Positions 7,991 to 18,752 of a stretch of 64,000 nt of DNA are shown here, piece by piece. Every line of letters begins with the position of its first letter. Position 1 is the first letter of the stretch. Source of the stretch: Bifidobacterium saguini DSM 23967. Lineage in GTDB: Bacteria; Actinomycetota; Actinomycetes; Actinomycetales; Bifidobacteriaceae. The notes beneath the pieces are model-generated. The model saw nothing but the letters and a program-made list of their open reading frames with translations. It had not been told where the DNA came from and ran no database searches. Location of the stretch: the NCBI RefSeq assembly GCF_000741715.1, contig NZ_JGZN01000008.1, forward strand, positions 1-64,000. Reading direction: 5' to 3'. The translations under genes were made by a program, and so were the position numbers.

Positions 7991-8929
7991 ATGGAAGAAA
8001 CCAAGCAACAGCCGCTGGCTTTGCGCGTCTGCGCCGAACTGGCCGGTAGCCTACTGCTGTGCTTCGCCATCTACGCATTCTCCACCTGGGGTTCTGCCGT
8101 ATATGGCGTCAATGTTGTCTTTGTGCCGCTAGCCACCGGCTTGGCTTATGCGGTGATCACCGCATTGTTTGCCCGTGTATCAGGCGGCCATTTGAACCCG
8201 GCTGTCACTGTAGCTGCAGTACTGACCTCCAAAACCAATGTGGTGGATGGCATTTTGTATATCATCGCGCAGGTCATCGGCGCCGTTGCCGCTGCCTTCG
8301 CTGTAGTCAAGCTGCTGCCGACTTCCGAGCAGGTCGCAGCCAAGGTATGGCTCTCCCCTGCTATCAACGGTTTTGAACAGGGTTCGGTGTCTTACAGCCT
8401 GCTTACCCAGTACGGCATTACTTTCTCTATAACATTGGCGATTGTGGTGGAGGTTGTTGCTTCGCTGATTGTGGTGGCAGCTGCGATGTCCGCTATCGGC
8501 AAGGACAATGAATCCACAGACCGTTATCCGCTGATTATGGGTGGCGCTTATGGCATTGCCGTGGCCATCAGCTATCCGGTGACTGGTGCCGGCCTGAACC
8601 CGGCTCGTTCCACTGGTATTGCTCTTGCAGCCATGAACGAGGGTCTGACTCAGAACCCGGTGCAGCAGCTTTGGGTCTTCTGGCTTGCCCCAGTACTTGC
8701 CGCCGCTATTGTGGCTCTGGCAATGATTGTGGTGCAAATGGCTACCACGCCGAAGCTGAAGGCTGAGTCTGTCGAAGATGCTGCGGCTGCCGTAGCGAAC
8801 GATGGCGCAGCACAGGAATCATTTGATTCAGTGGAGGAAGGAACTGGAGAACAGGCCGAAGAAGCTGAAGTACGTGATCAGCAGGCCGATTCCCAGAGCG
8901 ATTCCGATGAAGGAGTCGAACGCCACTGA
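7991..8929 (+). CDS. MIP/aquaporin family channel
   Basis: The product has 312 residues if translation starts at 7991, where AAAAGG lies nine bases upstream; an ATG at 7973 has no ribosome binding site. Six hydrophobic segments and the two pore half-helices are present: GGHLNPAVTV and AGLNPARST, both with the NPA motif. The first NPA is followed by V rather than the Asp of classical glycerol facilitators, and NPARS is usual for water channels, so water or small neutral solutes are the best guess. The last 55 residues are an acidic, Q/E/D-rich cytoplasmic tail not usual for the family. The tail codons overlap the convergent DUF3017 gene by 102 bases. Confidence 0.88.
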   Translation: MEETKQQPLALRVCAELAGSLLLCFAIYAFSTWGSAVYGVNVVFVPLATGLAYAVITALFARVSGGHLNPAVTVAAVLTSKTNVVDGILYIIAQVIGAVAAAFAVVKLLPTSEQVAAKVWLSPAINGFEQGSVSYSLLTQYGITFSITLAIVVEVVASLIVVAAAMSAIGKDNESTDRYPLIMGGAYGIAVAISYPVTGAGLNPARSTGIALAAMNEGLTQNPVQQLWVFWLAPVLAAAIVALAMIVVQMATTPKLKAESVEDAAAAVANDGAAQESFDSVEEGTGEQAEEAEVRDQQADSQSDSDEGVERH

Positions 8930-9130
8930 GCGCACCTTCCACGGACTCTTCTCTCGTAACACTAATCGGATGAGTCCCGTACTCATGGCCGTCACGGAAA
9001 GTAACACCGTGGCGGCCATTGTGTATCCGCATGCCGCTATGACAGTAATAACCACAACAACGCCAAGCACGATCCACTCGAACCAGGGTTTGCCTTCATG
9101 CGCTTCGGAAACATACGGATGATTATGCAT
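8828..9130 (-). CDS. DUF3017 membrane protein
   Basis: The 100-residue product has three hydrophobic segments (about 18-36, 38-54 and 72-92) with few charged residues between them. This matches DUF3017, an actinobacterial family of unknown function often found beside one-carbon or purine genes. It lies downstream of purH on the same strand, but a hairpin at 9160-9193 separates them. Its 3' end overlaps the coding sequence of the convergent aquaporin. No catalytic residue can be assigned. Confidence 0.7.
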   Translation of the reverse strand: MHNHPYVSEAHEGKPWFEWIVLGVVVVITVIAACGYTMAATVLLSVTAMSTGLIRLVLREKSPWKVRSVAFDSFIGIALGIGLLITYFSFFGLFSSSFLH

Positions 9131-9159
9131 GGTGCTCTTTCTTACAATCTGGATACGAC

Positions 9160-9193
9160 AAGGCTCCTCTCGTCAGTATACGAGAGGAGCCTT
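9160..9193 (-). terminator. Terminator after purH
   Basis: AAGGCTCCTCTCG pairs perfectly with CGAGAGGAGCCTT around an eight-base loop. On the minus strand it follows the purH stop at 9238; T-rich sequence follows the arm. Confidence 0.7.
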
Positions 9194-9237
9194 ATTACTG
9201 AGTACTAATGAGTAATACTGTGACTCATTAGCGTCGA

Positions 9238-10875
9238 TCAGTGGAAGAAGTGACGGGTACCGGTCAGATACATGGTCACGCCAGCCTTCTTAGCTGCTTC
9301 GATGACCTCCTCATCGCGGATGGAACCGCCAGGCTGCACGATAGCCTTCACACCGGCATCGATGAGTACCTGGGCACCATCGGCGAACGGGAAGAACGCA
9401 TCGGAAGCGGCAACGGAACCGGTGGCACGATCAGCGCCATCAGCCAGCGTATTGGCACGCTCGACGGCCAAGTGGCAGGAATCCACACGATTGACCTGAC
9501 CCATGCCAATACCAACCGTTGCCTGATCGTGAGCCAGCAGGATGGCGTTGGACTTTACGCAACGAATTGCACGCCAAGCAAACACCAGATCCTTCAGGGT
9601 ATCGGCATCAGCAGCTTCACCGGAAACCAACTTCCAAGCATCCGGATCATCGCCGGTGGCATTGATAAGGTCAGTATCCTGCACCAGCAAGCCGCCATCA
9701 ATCTGGCGCACGGATTCGTGGCCCTTCGGTGGTTCTGCAACCTTCAAAATACGCAGGTTCTTCTTCTTGGTTTGCAGCAGTTCCAGAGCTTCCGGCTCGT
9801 AATCAGGAGCTACGATGACTTCAGTGAAAATCGGGCGAACACTTTCGGCCATTTCGAGTGTCACCTTGGAATTGCAGGCAATCACGCCACCGTAAGCGCT
9901 CATCGGGTCGCAGGCATGTGCCTTCTTGTGGGCTTCGGCAGCGGTGGCACCGATGGCCAGACCACACGGGTTGTTGTGCTTGACCACAGCCACAGCAATG
10001 GACGGAGCCATATCCCACACGGTGCGCCATGCGGCATCGGCATCCACGTAGTTGTTGTAGCTCATCGGCTTGCCGCCGAGCTGCTCGGCGTGAGCGAAAC
10101 CGGTCTGGTTGAGCGGATCAATGTACAGGGCGGCCTGCTGATGAGAGTTCTCACCGTAACGCAGTGTATGAGCACGATCCCAGGTTCGCGTGTACTGAGC
10201 CGGGAACTTCTGAGAATCAACCTCGGTACCCTGATCATCCTTATCCACTTCTGCAGATTCAAGAGAAGCGGGCTTCGTCCAGTGCTTGGAAGTCCATTCG
10301 TTGATTGTGGCATCGTAGGCCGCAGTGTGTGCGAAGGCCTTAGCGGCAAGCCACTTACGCTCTTCCAGAGAGAATCCGGTACCATCGGCCACGCGAGCAG
10401 CAACCAATGCATAATCAGCCGGATCGGTCACAATGGCTACGGTTGCATGGTTCTTGGCTGCGCCACGCACCATAGAAGGGCCGCCGATATCGATTTTTTC
10501 GATGGTATCAGCTTCATTGGCTCCGGAGCGCACGGTATCCGCGAACGGATACAGATTGACAACGACCAAATCGAATGGCTTAATACCAAACTCTTCGAGC
10601 TGCTTGGCATGCTCAGGATTAGTCATATCCGCCAGAATGCCGGCATGAATGTACGGGTGCAGCGTCTTGACACGTCCGTCCAAGCATTCGGGGAAACCGG
10701 TGACGTCGGACACTTCAGTGACCTTGACACCTAGCTCTGCAAGCTTCTTGGCGGTCGAGCCGGTAGACACGACCTCGGTACCTGCCTTCACGAACGCGTC
10801 GGCGAGTACTTCGATCCCTTCCTTATGGAAAACGGAAACCAGTGCCCGTCGTATCGGCCTGTTCGTGTTTGTCAT
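9238..10875 (-). CDS. purH: Bifunctional AICAR transformylase / IMP cyclohydrolase
   Basis: The 545-residue enzyme performs the last two steps of de novo IMP synthesis. The N-terminal IMP cyclohydrolase domain (about 1-200) contains [16 protein letters not shown] and [16 protein letters not shown]. The transformylase domain follows, with [12 protein letters not shown] holding the catalytic Lys-His pair and [18 protein letters not shown] near the C-terminus. A serine/charge-rich insert at about 205-225 ([11 protein letters not shown]) lies between the domains. Its ATG overlaps the stop of the DUF6350 gene (ATGA), so the two are translationally coupled. Length matches the family. Confidence 0.96.
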   Translation of the reverse strand: MTNTNRPIRRALVSVFHKEGIEVLADAFVKAGTEVVSTGSTAKKLAELGVKVTEVSDVTGFPECLDGRVKTLHPYIHAGILADMTNPEHAKQLEEFGIKPFDLVVVNLYPFADTVRSGANEADTIEKIDIGGPSMVRGAAKNHATVAIVTDPADYALVAARVADGTGFSLEERKWLAAKAFAHTAAYDATINEWTSKHWTKPASLESAEVDKDDQGTEVDSQKFPAQYTRTWDRAHTLRYGENSHQQAALYIDPLNQTGFAHAEQLGGKPMSYNNYVDADAAWRTVWDMAPSIAVAVVKHNNPCGLAIGATAAEAHKKAHACDPMSAYGGVIACNSKVTLEMAESVRPIFTEVIVAPDYEPEALELLQTKKKNLRILKVAEPPKGHESVRQIDGGLLVQDTDLINATGDDPDAWKLVSGEAADADTLKDLVFAWRAIRCVKSNAILLAHDQATVGIGMGQVNRVDSCHLAVERANTLADGADRATGSVAASDAFFPFADGAQVLIDAGVKAIVQPGGSIRDEEVIEAAKKAGVTMYLTGTRHFFH

Positions 10876-12200
10876 CCTTGTTCCTCCTTGGATTTTTGGG
10901 ATTGTGACACGTCTGAGTGCGGCTTGGAAGCTGTGCTACGAGCCGTCTGAACAGTGGTGTTGGAAGACTTGGCTTTTCCAACTATCCAGAATATCGAAAA
11001 AACAAGCGCTGTGCCAATCAGTGCGATGAGCCATGCCGCGGCAAGTCCCAATGCAGCCGGATGGCCCACAGCCCTAGTGGATGCCATGACATTGACACCG
11101 ACATTGGCGAGTCGATGACTGCCTAGAGAGCCGTTGGACAAAACAAAGCACAACGAAGAGCCCAAAGAAATGATTACGGCGCTGATTGAGAACGATGCAG
11201 CAGGATAAAGCAGATCCAGTATCACGGAGCTTCGTATCTGTGCGTCGCGCACTTTCATAGGGCGGTAGCGGAATCCCCGAGGCAGGAACAGTATCAATAG
11301 GCCAGTGATGAATGCGATGATAAACGGTGTGCACATGGCCACTGTCCGCCAAATCTCATTGGTCACCGGTTCGGGGAAAATGCCGAACGCCGGGACTGCC
11401 GGCAGTGAACTGGATTGCCCGACCCACAATGTGAAGTTGGCAAGATCGCCAACGGCAAAACCTGCGCCAACCAACCATGAGATAGCCCAAATCATTACGT
11501 TGGGAAGCCAAATTATCATGGCGATGCTGGTCAGGATTCTTGAACCTGTTTCCATCCCCGACATGGTGAAAATCGAGACCACTGCAGCATTGTTCAATGC
11601 TATCCAAACGATTACAGTGATCAGACCGGCCAACAAATACAGGCCCAGAATAGTAAGCCCTAGGAAGATGCCGAGTTTAATACATCTGATGGCTTCAACG
11701 GATAGCACACTATGCAATCGCTGATTCAACGACAAAATGACTTCGGAATGAATCAGCAATGCCAATGCATATCCAAGAATAAATATCAAAGCTGCTTTGG
11801 CTAATACAACCCATTGCGCATCGACGAGTCCACCATTGAGAGAGCGTCGGCAATATTCGTTGATGATGAGCCATGCAATCAAGCCGGCTGCGAATTCATG
11901 GATGCCTACTGCTTTCAGGCGAACTGCCATCGTATCGATAAGCCATATCAGCAAAACAGTAAGTAGCAATGGAATGATAGTGAGTTTTATTGAATCGGTT
12001 TCAAACCCGGAGCCTTCGCTCAGCAGCATTATTGCTTTCGTCAGAGGTATGGTGCTGTCAGTGAGATTGTCACCTCCCTCTTCCATAGAGATGACTAGCA
12101 GCATCAATGCGATAAAACAACCTAGAGCAATGGCATATACTGCCAAGGATGCGAGGGATACTACAATCCCCCGCATCCATCGGCGTATCAATGTTTTCAT
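10872..12200 (-). CDS. DUF6350 multi-spanning membrane protein
   Basis: The 442-residue product has about ten to eleven hydrophobic segments and a polar C-terminal tail of about 40 residues ([20 protein letters not shown]). The pattern and its position directly before purH match DUF6350, an actinobacterial family sometimes annotated as a PerM-like cell-division protein. No catalytic or transport motif is visible. It lies 20 bases after sucD and overlaps purH by four bases, so it is cotranscribed with sucCD-purH. Confidence 0.75.
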   Translation of the reverse strand: MKTLIRRWMRGIVVSLASLAVYAIALGCFIALMLLVISMEEGGDNLTDSTIPLTKAIMLLSEGSGFETDSIKLTIIPLLLTVLLIWLIDTMAVRLKAVGIHEFAAGLIAWLIINEYCRRSLNGGLVDAQWVVLAKAALIFILGYALALLIHSEVILSLNQRLHSVLSVEAIRCIKLGIFLGLTILGLYLLAGLITVIVWIALNNAAVVSIFTMSGMETGSRILTSIAMIIWLPNVMIWAISWLVGAGFAVGDLANFTLWVGQSSSLPAVPAFGIFPEPVTNEIWRTVAMCTPFIIAFITGLLILFLPRGFRYRPMKVRDAQIRSSVILDLLYPAASFSISAVIISLGSSLCFVLSNGSLGSHRLANVGVNVMASTRAVGHPAALGLAAAWLIALIGTALVFSIFWIVGKAKSSNTTVQTARSTASKPHSDVSQSQKSKEEQG

Positions 12201-12220
12201 AAAGACCGTTCTATACGCGA

Positions 12221-13132
12221 TCAGTTAATGTGGTTTTCAGCAAGGACGTCACGCATGATTTGCGCAGCCTGTCCTGGAGTTTTGCCTACAGGGATGCCGG
12301 CAGCTTCAAGAGCGTTCTTCTTGTCCTGAGCCGTGCCCTTGCCTCCAGAAACAATAGCTCCAGCATGACCCATCTGCTTACCTTCAGGAGCAGTGAATCC
12401 GGCAATATAGGCGACTACTGGCTTGGTCATGTGCTCCTTAGCCCAAGCTGCAGCTTCCTGTTCGGCGAAACCACCGATTTCACCAATCATCATGACAGCC
12501 TTGGTGTTCGGATCCGCTTCGAATGCTTCCAGCGCTTCCAGCAGCGTGGTACCCACGATGGGGTCACCGCCAGCGCCAAGGCATGCAGTAAAGCCAATGT
12601 CGGAAAGCTCACCCATCAGCTGATAGGTCAGGGTTCCGGACTTGGAAACCAGACCAAGCGGGCCGCGGCCGACGATACCATCCGGAATAATGCCCAGATT
12701 TACACCGGGATTGCCCAAAGTGATGAGGCCTGGGCAGTTCGGTCCGATGATGCGAACGCCCTTTTCATTGGCTAGCTCGACGAAATACGCGGAGTCGGCA
12801 ACCGGAATGCCTTCGGTAATCACCACGATGAGCTCAATGCCGGCTTCCACAGCTTCGACCACAGCATTTTTGGCAAATCGCGGAGGCACAAACACCACGC
12901 TTGCCTTGGCGCCAGTTGCTTCACGAGCGTCCTGGCAGGTAGCAAATACCGGAATATCAACATCTTCACCGTTATGCGCACCGGCAAACGTTACCGAAGT
13001 TCCAGCCTTTCGCGGATTAACGCCACCGACAATATTGGTACCGGCCTTGAGCATGCGTGCGGTATGAGTCATGCCCTGATGACCGGTCATACCCTGTACG
13101 ATGACAGGTGCACCGTCTTCAACAAACAGCAT
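12221..13132 (-). CDS. sucD: Succinyl-CoA synthetase alpha subunit
   Basis: The 303-residue protein has the CoA-binding Rossmann domain ([20 protein letters not shown]) and the ligase domain with [12 protein letters not shown]. That stretch contains the histidine phosphorylated during catalysis (about residue 255). GPNCPG is the conserved CoA-ligase motif. With SucC it interconverts succinyl-CoA and succinate with NTP formation. Its ATG overlaps the sucC stop (TGATG). Bifidobacteria lack a complete TCA cycle, so a biosynthetic supply of succinyl-CoA is more likely than respiration. Confidence 0.95.
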   Translation of the reverse strand: MLFVEDGAPVIVQGMTGHQGMTHTARMLKAGTNIVGGVNPRKAGTSVTFAGAHNGEDVDIPVFATCQDAREATGAKASVVFVPPRFAKNAVVEAVEAGIELIVVITEGIPVADSAYFVELANEKGVRIIGPNCPGLITLGNPGVNLGIIPDGIVGRGPLGLVSKSGTLTYQLMGELSDIGFTACLGAGGDPIVGTTLLEALEAFEADPNTKAVMMIGEIGGFAEQEAAAWAKEHMTKPVVAYIAGFTAPEGKQMGHAGAIVSGGKGTAQDKKNALEAAGIPVGKTPGQAAQIMRDVLAENHIN

Positions 13133-14333
13133 CAGTGAATCTCCTTGGACTGGGTGGCTTCAGCGGCAAGCTGTGCGGCCTTCTGGGCTGCGCCCTCCAT
13201 AGTTTCAGATACGTGAATGGTGGGGTTGGCGGCCTCGGACAGAATATGCAGGCCTTCTGCTGCGGCATTGCCGTCGAAACGAACCACGATGGGCTTGGAA
13301 CTGCCAAGCGTCTTCACGGCTTCAAGAATGCCATTGGCCACTTCAACGCAGGAGGTGATGCCACCGTAGACATTGATGAATACCGATTCGACCTGCGGGT
13401 CGGACAGCACGATTTCGAGACTGCTGGCCATAACCGCTGCCGATGCGCCACCGCCGATATCGAGGAAGTTGGCCGGCTTAATGCCTGTTCCTTGCTCTTC
13501 GCCAGCGCCGGAAACAGCATCCAGAGAGCTCATCACCAGACCTGCACCATTGCCGATAACACCGACCTCGCCGTGCAGATGCACATAGTGTAATCCATGC
13601 TCACGAGCCTTCTGCTCGAAGGGGTCAGGAACAATGGGATCAACAAAGCGAGTCCAACCGTCGTGGCGGAAGGCTGCATTATCATCCAGAGAAATCTTGG
13701 CATCAAGTGCGCACAGCTGCTTGGTGGACTCATCATCCGGATCGCCAATCTTGGCCAGAGGGTTGATTTCCACCAGTGTGGCGTCATTGTCCTTGAAGCA
13801 ATGCCACATTTTCAGCAGAATTTGAGCCGCCTGATCAACGTCGGCATGGTAGAAGCCAATGCTCTCGGCCATCTTGGTCGCTGCGACAAGATCGAAATCA
13901 CCCAGTGCCTCGATATGGAGACGCTTTACGGATTCCGGATGTTCCTTAGCGATTTCCTCGACTTCGGTACCACCATTGGCGGTGGCGAGCACATCGAAAT
14001 CACGGGAAGTGCGGTCTACGGAGATGGATACATAGTATTCGTGCAGAATGTTTTTAGCCTCGGCCACCAGCACGCCGGACACCTTGTGCCCGTGAATGGT
14101 CATTGGCAGGATGCTCTCCGATTCGAGAATGGCCTCGTCACGGTTATGCGCAATCTTTACACCGCCCGCCTGCCCACGGTGTCCGATTTTCACCTGTGCC
14201 TTGATAACGCAGGGATAGCCGATTTTATCTGCTGCTTCGGCAACTTCATGGGAGTTCTGGGCAAAAATGGCACCCGGGTGGGGATGTCCTGTTCCTCAAG
14301 CAACTCTCGTGCCTGGTATTCGTAAAGGTCCAT
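13132..14333 (-). CDS. sucC: Succinyl-CoA synthetase beta subunit, interrupted by a one-base deletion
   Basis: From the ATG at 14333 the protein starts [19 protein letters not shown], the usual SucC N-terminus. The frame then breaks at a CCC run at 14276-14278 on the minus strand (GGG on plus). Adding one base restores [20 protein letters not shown] and joins to [21 protein letters not shown], giving 400 residues, the normal length. The uninterrupted piece begins at 14193 (GTG) and holds most of the ATP-grasp domain and the C-terminal ligase domain ([22 protein letters not shown]-type region). The downstream sucD is intact. A sequencing error in a homopolymer is likely; if real, SucC is inactive. 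Confidence 0.85.
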
Positions 14334-14360
14334 GAATCCTTCCCTGATGAAATGAATAAT

Positions 14361-14391
14361 CCGGCATGTAACTGTACATGGTACATGCCGG
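14361..14391. terminator. Hairpin between apt and sucC
   Basis: CCGGCATGTA and TACATGCCGG form a perfect ten-base stem with an 11-base loop. On the minus strand it is followed by ATTATTCATT, a weak T-rich tail, so it may be a partial terminator of apt. Confidence 0.45.
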
Positions 14392-14424
14392 ACAATAAAA
14401 GCGGAGATTAATTGGTGAGACGAA

Positions 14425-15006
14425 TCAAGCGGGCATCGAGATGAGGGAGCTCACCGGAACGCCACCGAGCTTGTCGATACCGTCCAGACCGTTGAGCTTC
14501 ATGACGAAGCTGAAGCCGGCTACCTTGCCGCCCGCCTTTTCAATGAGGTCAGCCGCGGCTTTGGCGGTGCCGCCCGTGGCGATGAGATCATCGACGATAA
14601 GCACACGCTCACCCTTGGCAACTGCTTCAGTTTCGATTTCCACGCTGGCTGTACCGTATTCCAGGTCGTAGGACTCTCCGATGGTTTCAGGAGGCAGCTT
14701 GCCTGCCTTGCGCACGGCGATAAAGCCTTTGCCGAGATGTGCAGCAAGAGCAGGACCAAACAGGAAACCACGAGATTCGAGTCCGGCAACGGCATCGAAT
14801 TCGTCAGGGCTGACGGGAAGAGTCTCCTCAAGAGCCTTCAACAGGATCTTCAAACCACGAGGATCGGCAATTACCGGCATGAAATCACGGAAGATAATGC
14901 CTTCCTTGGGAAAACCGGGTACGGAACGCACCAGAGATACCATGTATTCGGCATCTTCCTGGCCTACTTTGCTCAGTGCTTCGATGGTGATGTCAGACTG
15001 TGCCAT
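14425..15006 (-). CDS. apt: Adenine phosphoribosyltransferase
   Basis: The 193-residue enzyme makes AMP from adenine and PRPP. The PRPP-binding loop is RVLIVDDLIATGGTAKAAADL at about 132-152. The N-terminal RSVPGFPKEGIIFRDFMPV and the DAVAGLESRGFLFG motif are both characteristic of Apt. Length matches the family. It follows yajC by about 50 bases on the same strand and precedes a small hairpin before sucC. No signal peptide or extra domain is present. Confidence 0.95.
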   Translation of the reverse strand: MAQSDITIEALSKVGQEDAEYMVSLVRSVPGFPKEGIIFRDFMPVIADPRGLKILLKALEETLPVSPDEFDAVAGLESRGFLFGPALAAHLGKGFIAVRKAGKLPPETIGESYDLEYGTASVEIETEAVAKGERVLIVDDLIATGGTAKAAADLIEKAGGKVAGFSFVMKLNGLDGIDKLGGVPVSSLISMPA

Positions 15007-15059
15007 TGTGCTATTCGCCTTTTGATCGTGTGGTTACGTGTGCTGTTGAATACAAGAAA

Positions 15060-15524
15060 TTACTTGGTCTCAGTTTCGTTCTTGTTGCCGTCTTCAGTTT
15101 CGACGGTGGTGGTGTCGATGGGCTCTTGACCGGCCTCATCGTTGGCTGGAGCGTCTTGTTCGTCGGTCGGCAGTGGGTTGCCGTTCTCGTCTACCTCATC
15201 ATCGGAAACGTAGGCCGGACGAGTGTATTCACGAGCGATGGCGTTGAAGGCAAAACGCATCTTGGAACCTTCGGAATCGATGACGATCTCCTCGTACTGC
15301 TCATCGACTTCCACGACCTTGCCGATAACCTGACCGATGGTAATGATTTCGGTGCCAGGCTGCAGATTACGACGAAAGTCCTGCTTCTCGGCCTGCTGCT
15401 GCTTGGCTTTCTTGGACTGCCACCACATCATACCGCCGATGACCACGATCATCACGATAATCATTACGTATGAAGAATCCACGGAAAACTCCTTTAGAAC
15501 ATCGGCTACGGCAAAGATTGACAC
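15060..15524 (-). CDS. yajC: Preprotein translocase subunit YajC
   Basis: The 154-residue product has one N-terminal membrane segment (about 18-36, YVMIIVMIVVIGGMMWW) followed by KKAKQQQAEKQDFRRNLQPGTEIITIGQVIGKVVEVDEQYEEIVIDS, the YajC signature. It is an accessory part of the SecDF-YajC complex that aids SecYEG export. The C-terminal third is acidic and polar (DENGNPLPTDEQDAP...ETETK), longer than in E. coli. In many actinobacteria yajC lies after ruvB, as here, usually followed by secD/secF; here apt follows instead. Confidence 0.9.
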   Translation of the reverse strand: MSIFAVADVLKEFSVDSSYVMIIVMIVVIGGMMWWQSKKAKQQQAEKQDFRRNLQPGTEIITIGQVIGKVVEVDEQYEEIVIDSEGSKMRFAFNAIAREYTRPAYVSDDEVDENGNPLPTDEQDAPANDEAGQEPIDTTTVETEDGNKNETETK

Positions 15525-15553
15525 ATAACCGGATTATGCAAACAGGCTAAAGT

Positions 15554-16618
15554 TTAGAAGAGCTTGCTGACATCATCGCTGGGAGTCAATCCCAGGTGCT
15601 GCCATGCTTTCTGTGTGGCTACACGGCCCTTTGGCGTGCGGACAAGGAAACCTTCGCGTACCAGATATGGTTCGCAAACCGTCTCCACGGTTTCGGATTC
15701 CTCGCCGACCATAGCCGCAAGGTTATTAAGACCGACCGGACCACCATTGAAGTTACGCACTATGGCGTTCAATACCGCAATGTCCAAACGATCCAAACCT
15801 TCGGAGTCGATCTGATACAAGGACAGCGCCTCTTTGACATCTGCTGGGTGCACCACAATCAGGTCATGAACAATGGCCCAATCGCGTACGCGGCGCAGCA
15901 GTCGGTTCGCGATTCGCGGTGTGCCGCGCGATCGCAGCGCCATTTCATGCGCCGAGCCCTCATCGAGGTTCACACCCAACACGTTCGCCGAGCGATCGAT
16001 GAGCTTCTCCAGCTCTTCATGCGGGTAGAAATCCAAATGGGCAGTGAAGCCGAAACGTGCTCTTAACGGGCTGGGCAGCATGCCTTCGCGCGTGGTAGCG
16101 CCGATCACGGTAAATCGGGGAAGGGTGAGTGGAATGGAGCTCGCACCAGGTCCTTTGCCCACCATCACATCCACGCGGAAATCCTCCATAGCAATGTAGA
16201 GCAGCTCTTCCGCGGCGCGAGGCAGTCGGTGAATCTCATCGATGAACAGAACTTCGCCGGTATCCAATGAGCTCAGTATTGAAGCCAAATCACCGGCATG
16301 CTGAACAGCTGGTCCTGAAGTGACACGTATTGGAACTTCCAATTCGTTAGCCACAATCATCGCCAGTGTGGTTTTGCCAAGTCCAGGAGGGCCTGCAAGC
16401 AAAATATGATCCGGTGGCACGTCGCGCTTACGCGCGGCATCCAGGAACAGCTGGAGCTGAGCCTTCAGTCTTGGCTGGCCAATAAAGCCATCCAAGACAT
16501 GAGGGCGCAGCTCCTCGTCGCTGACGGGTTCGTTGCCAATGGGCTGTGAGGACACCATGCGCAGGGATTCCTCATTTGCGCCGGTGTTTGACGTACCGAA
16601 ATCAAGTGATTCGTTCAT
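15554..16618 (-). CDS. ruvB: Holliday junction branch migration helicase RuvB
   Basis: The 354-residue AAA+ ATPase has Walker A GPPGLGKT at 76-83, Walker B FIDEIHRL, sensor [18 protein letters not shown] and a C-terminal winged-helix domain ([29 protein letters not shown]). It drives branch migration together with RuvA. Its ATG overlaps the ruvA stop (TAATG). An N-terminal extension of about 25 residues precedes the conserved [13 protein letters not shown], as in other actinobacteria. Confidence 0.97.
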   Translation of the reverse strand: MNESLDFGTSNTGANEESLRMVSSQPIGNEPVSDEELRPHVLDGFIGQPRLKAQLQLFLDAARKRDVPPDHILLAGPPGLGKTTLAMIVANELEVPIRVTSGPAVQHAGDLASILSSLDTGEVLFIDEIHRLPRAAEELLYIAMEDFRVDVMVGKGPGASSIPLTLPRFTVIGATTREGMLPSPLRARFGFTAHLDFYPHEELEKLIDRSANVLGVNLDEGSAHEMALRSRGTPRIANRLLRRVRDWAIVHDLIVVHPADVKEALSLYQIDSEGLDRLDIAVLNAIVRNFNGGPVGLNNLAAMVGEESETVETVCEPYLVREGFLVRTPKGRVATQKAWQHLGLTPSDDVSKLF

Positions 16619-17244
16619 TACCGTCCCCTATCCATGAGTGCGAGGGCGAAACGCAACACGCGAGGCACATCTTCAGCGGCCAGCGGCGTATTGATATCGT
16701 TATCCGTAATGGCTTCCTTTACTGCCTGCTGCGCGTCCTGTTGACGCCATCCCAGTGAAATCAAACCTTCCACGACTTGTTCCGTGCCGGTATCCACAGG
16801 CTGACGTACAGCGGTTTCGGCAGTATGGGCCTCATCGATTTGACTCAGGTCAATTGACCCCTTGAGCTCAAGAATTATTTTTTGCGCACCTTTTTTGCCG
16901 AGACCAGGTGCTTTGGCAAGGGCTACCGCATCATTATCGGCAATAGCATGAGCGAGTTGGATTGGAGTCAATGTGGAAAGTAATGATTGCGCGACTTTTG
17001 GACCGATGCCGGATACTTTGATGAGTTGAAGGAATGTTTTCTTGGCATCCCTATCCAAAAAACCATGCAGAGTGACGGCATCCTGAGAGATATTCATATA
17101 GGTGTAGACGCGAGCCTCTTGACCGGCATGAATTCTACCGAGATCGGATGCGGCCATGCGAACTTCGTAGCCCACTCCCCCAACGTCAATAAGCGCTGTA
17201 TCGGCGTCCACCGATTCAACGCGACCGGTCAGCATTCCAATCAT
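16618..17244 (-). CDS. ruvA: Holliday junction branch migration protein RuvA
   Basis: The 208-residue protein has the N-terminal OB fold ([20 protein letters not shown]), central helix-hairpin-helix motifs ([13 protein letters not shown] and [17 protein letters not shown]), and a C-terminal domain that contacts RuvB. It binds the four-way junction as tetramers and loads RuvB. It lies 64 bases downstream of ruvC and overlaps ruvB, forming ruvCAB. Confidence 0.96.
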   Translation of the reverse strand: MIGMLTGRVESVDADTALIDVGGVGYEVRMAASDLGRIHAGQEARVYTYMNISQDAVTLHGFLDRDAKKTFLQLIKVSGIGPKVAQSLLSTLTPIQLAHAIADNDAVALAKAPGLGKKGAQKIILELKGSIDLSQIDEAHTAETAVRQPVDTGTEQVVEGLISLGWRQQDAQQAVKEAITDNDINTPLAAEDVPRVLRFALALMDRGR

Positions 17245-17308
17245 CCATGCATCCTTTCACGCCGTGGTGCTCTCATGCACATGTAATCGAACAACTGTTC
17301 GAAGTATA

Positions 17309-17893
17309 CTACATACCTCGGTCGTGATTGATACGTCGCTTGGCCATATGCTGTGCCGCTTCGGCCCATTGCCGTTGTGCCGGGGTCAAATGTTGTTCTC
17401 GTTCTCCGCCTTGCAGAGCTCCAGCAGGGCGTAACGCGTGGCAGATGGCCAAAGCCAAAGCATCAGCGGCATCGGCGGGCGTCGGCATCTTAGTGAGGTT
17501 CAGAATGCGCGTCACCATGCGCTCCACCTGAATCTTCTGTGCTTGGCCATTGCCGGTGATAGCCAGTTTTGCTTCGGTCGGTGTATGCAGAGCAACTGGA
17601 ATATTGCGTTGCGCAGCAGCAAGCATGGCAAGACCTGCGGCTTGCGCCGTGCCAAGTACGGTATTGCGGTTGGATTGCGCGAAAACGCGTTCGATGGATA
17701 CGCTGTCCGGGGCGAAACGATCCATTTTTTCCGACAGCCCATTGTAAATGGCCAACAATCGTAGATCCTGAGAGATATCCGGGGATGAACGCACTACGTC
17801 GACGTGAATAAACGAAAGCCGGCGATGTTCGCCGGCTTCAATCACGCCGACCCCGCAGCGTGTAAGCCCGGGATCGACGCCAAGGATAATCAC
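17309..17893 (-). CDS. ruvC: Holliday junction resolvase RuvC
   Basis: The 194-residue nuclease begins [18 protein letters not shown], with the first catalytic Asp at residue 7. [24 protein letters not shown] carries the catalytic Glu, and [17 protein letters not shown] carries the last acidic pair. It resolves junctions made by RecA and moved by RuvAB. It begins seven bases after the YebC stop, and a short C-terminal basic extension ([19 protein letters not shown]) is present. Confidence 0.96.
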   Translation of the reverse strand: MIILGVDPGLTRCGVGVIEAGEHRRLSFIHVDVVRSSPDISQDLRLLAIYNGLSEKMDRFAPDSVSIERVFAQSNRNTVLGTAQAAGLAMLAAAQRNIPVALHTPTEAKLAITGNGQAQKIQVERMVTRILNLTKMPTPADAADALALAICHALRPAGALQGGEREQHLTPAQRQWAEAAQHMAKRRINHDRGM

Positions 17894-17899
17894 TGAAGA

Positions 17900-18655
17900 T
17901 TACTCCTCGTCAAGCTGGGCCATAACCTCATCGGAAGCGGTCCAGTTGGAGTAGATGTTCTGCACATCGTCAAGATCGTCGAGCTTATCAATGAGGTTGG
18001 AGACCTTGCGAGCATCTTCGAGGCTCAGCTCAACCTCGTTCTTCGGCTGCATGACCTGATCGGCGGAATCGTAATCGAAACCAGCCTCCTGCAGGGCCTT
18101 ACGAACCACAAACAGATCGGACGGGCCGGTGATAACAGTGTAGACTTCGCCGTCATCGGTCACGTCTTCGGCACCAGCCTCAGCGGCGGTTTCGAAGAGC
18201 TTGTCGTAATCCACGCCTTCGGAAGGAACCACGATCTGGCCCTTGCGCTCGAAGTTGAAGGACACGGAACCAGAGGTAGCCAAGGAGCCGTTGCCCTTGG
18301 TCAGGGTGGAGCGGACTTCAGCAGCAGCACGGTTACGGTTATCGGTAAGGCACTCGATGATGAGGCCGACGCCTGCCGGAGCGTAGCCCTCGTACACGAT
18401 GTCCTCGTAGTTGGCGGCACCATCTTCGGCACCGGAGCCACGCTTGACGGCGCGGGCGATGTTGTCGGCCGGCATAGAGGCCTTCTTGGCCTTGTAGATG
18501 GCGTCATACAGGGACGGGTTGCCGTCCGGGTCGCCACCGCCGAGACGGGCAGCGATTTCGATGTTCTTGATGAGCTTGGCGAAGAGCTTGCCGCGCTTAG
18601 CGTCGATAGCGGCCTTCTTGTGCTTGGTGGTCGCCCACTTGGAATGACCTGACAT
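17900..18655 (-). CDS. YebC/PmpR family protein (TACO1-like)
   Basis: The 251-residue protein starts [25 protein letters not shown], the invariant YebC opening. [13 protein letters not shown] and [19 protein letters not shown] follow. Members were first described as transcriptional regulators; more recent work on the family links some of them to translation of proline-rich stretches. The neighbourhood upstream of ruvC is the classical one. Length is normal. Which of the roles applies here cannot be told from sequence. Confidence 0.93.
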   Translation of the reverse strand: MSGHSKWATTKHKKAAIDAKRGKLFAKLIKNIEIAARLGGGDPDGNPSLYDAIYKAKKASMPADNIARAVKRGSGAEDGAANYEDIVYEGYAPAGVGLIIECLTDNRNRAAAEVRSTLTKGNGSLATSGSVSFNFERKGQIVVPSEGVDYDKLFETAAEAGAEDVTDDGEVYTVITGPSDLFVVRKALQEAGFDYDSADQVMQPKNEVELSLEDARKVSNLIDKLDDLDDVQNIYSNWTASDEVMAQLDEE

Positions 18656-18752
18656 TGGTGCTCCTAGCGATTAAACGAATGTTGTCAAACGGAATGATTG
18701 TAGGCCGGTAATCAGACATAGCCAACTACCGGCCTGGAATTAAGGAATGAGA

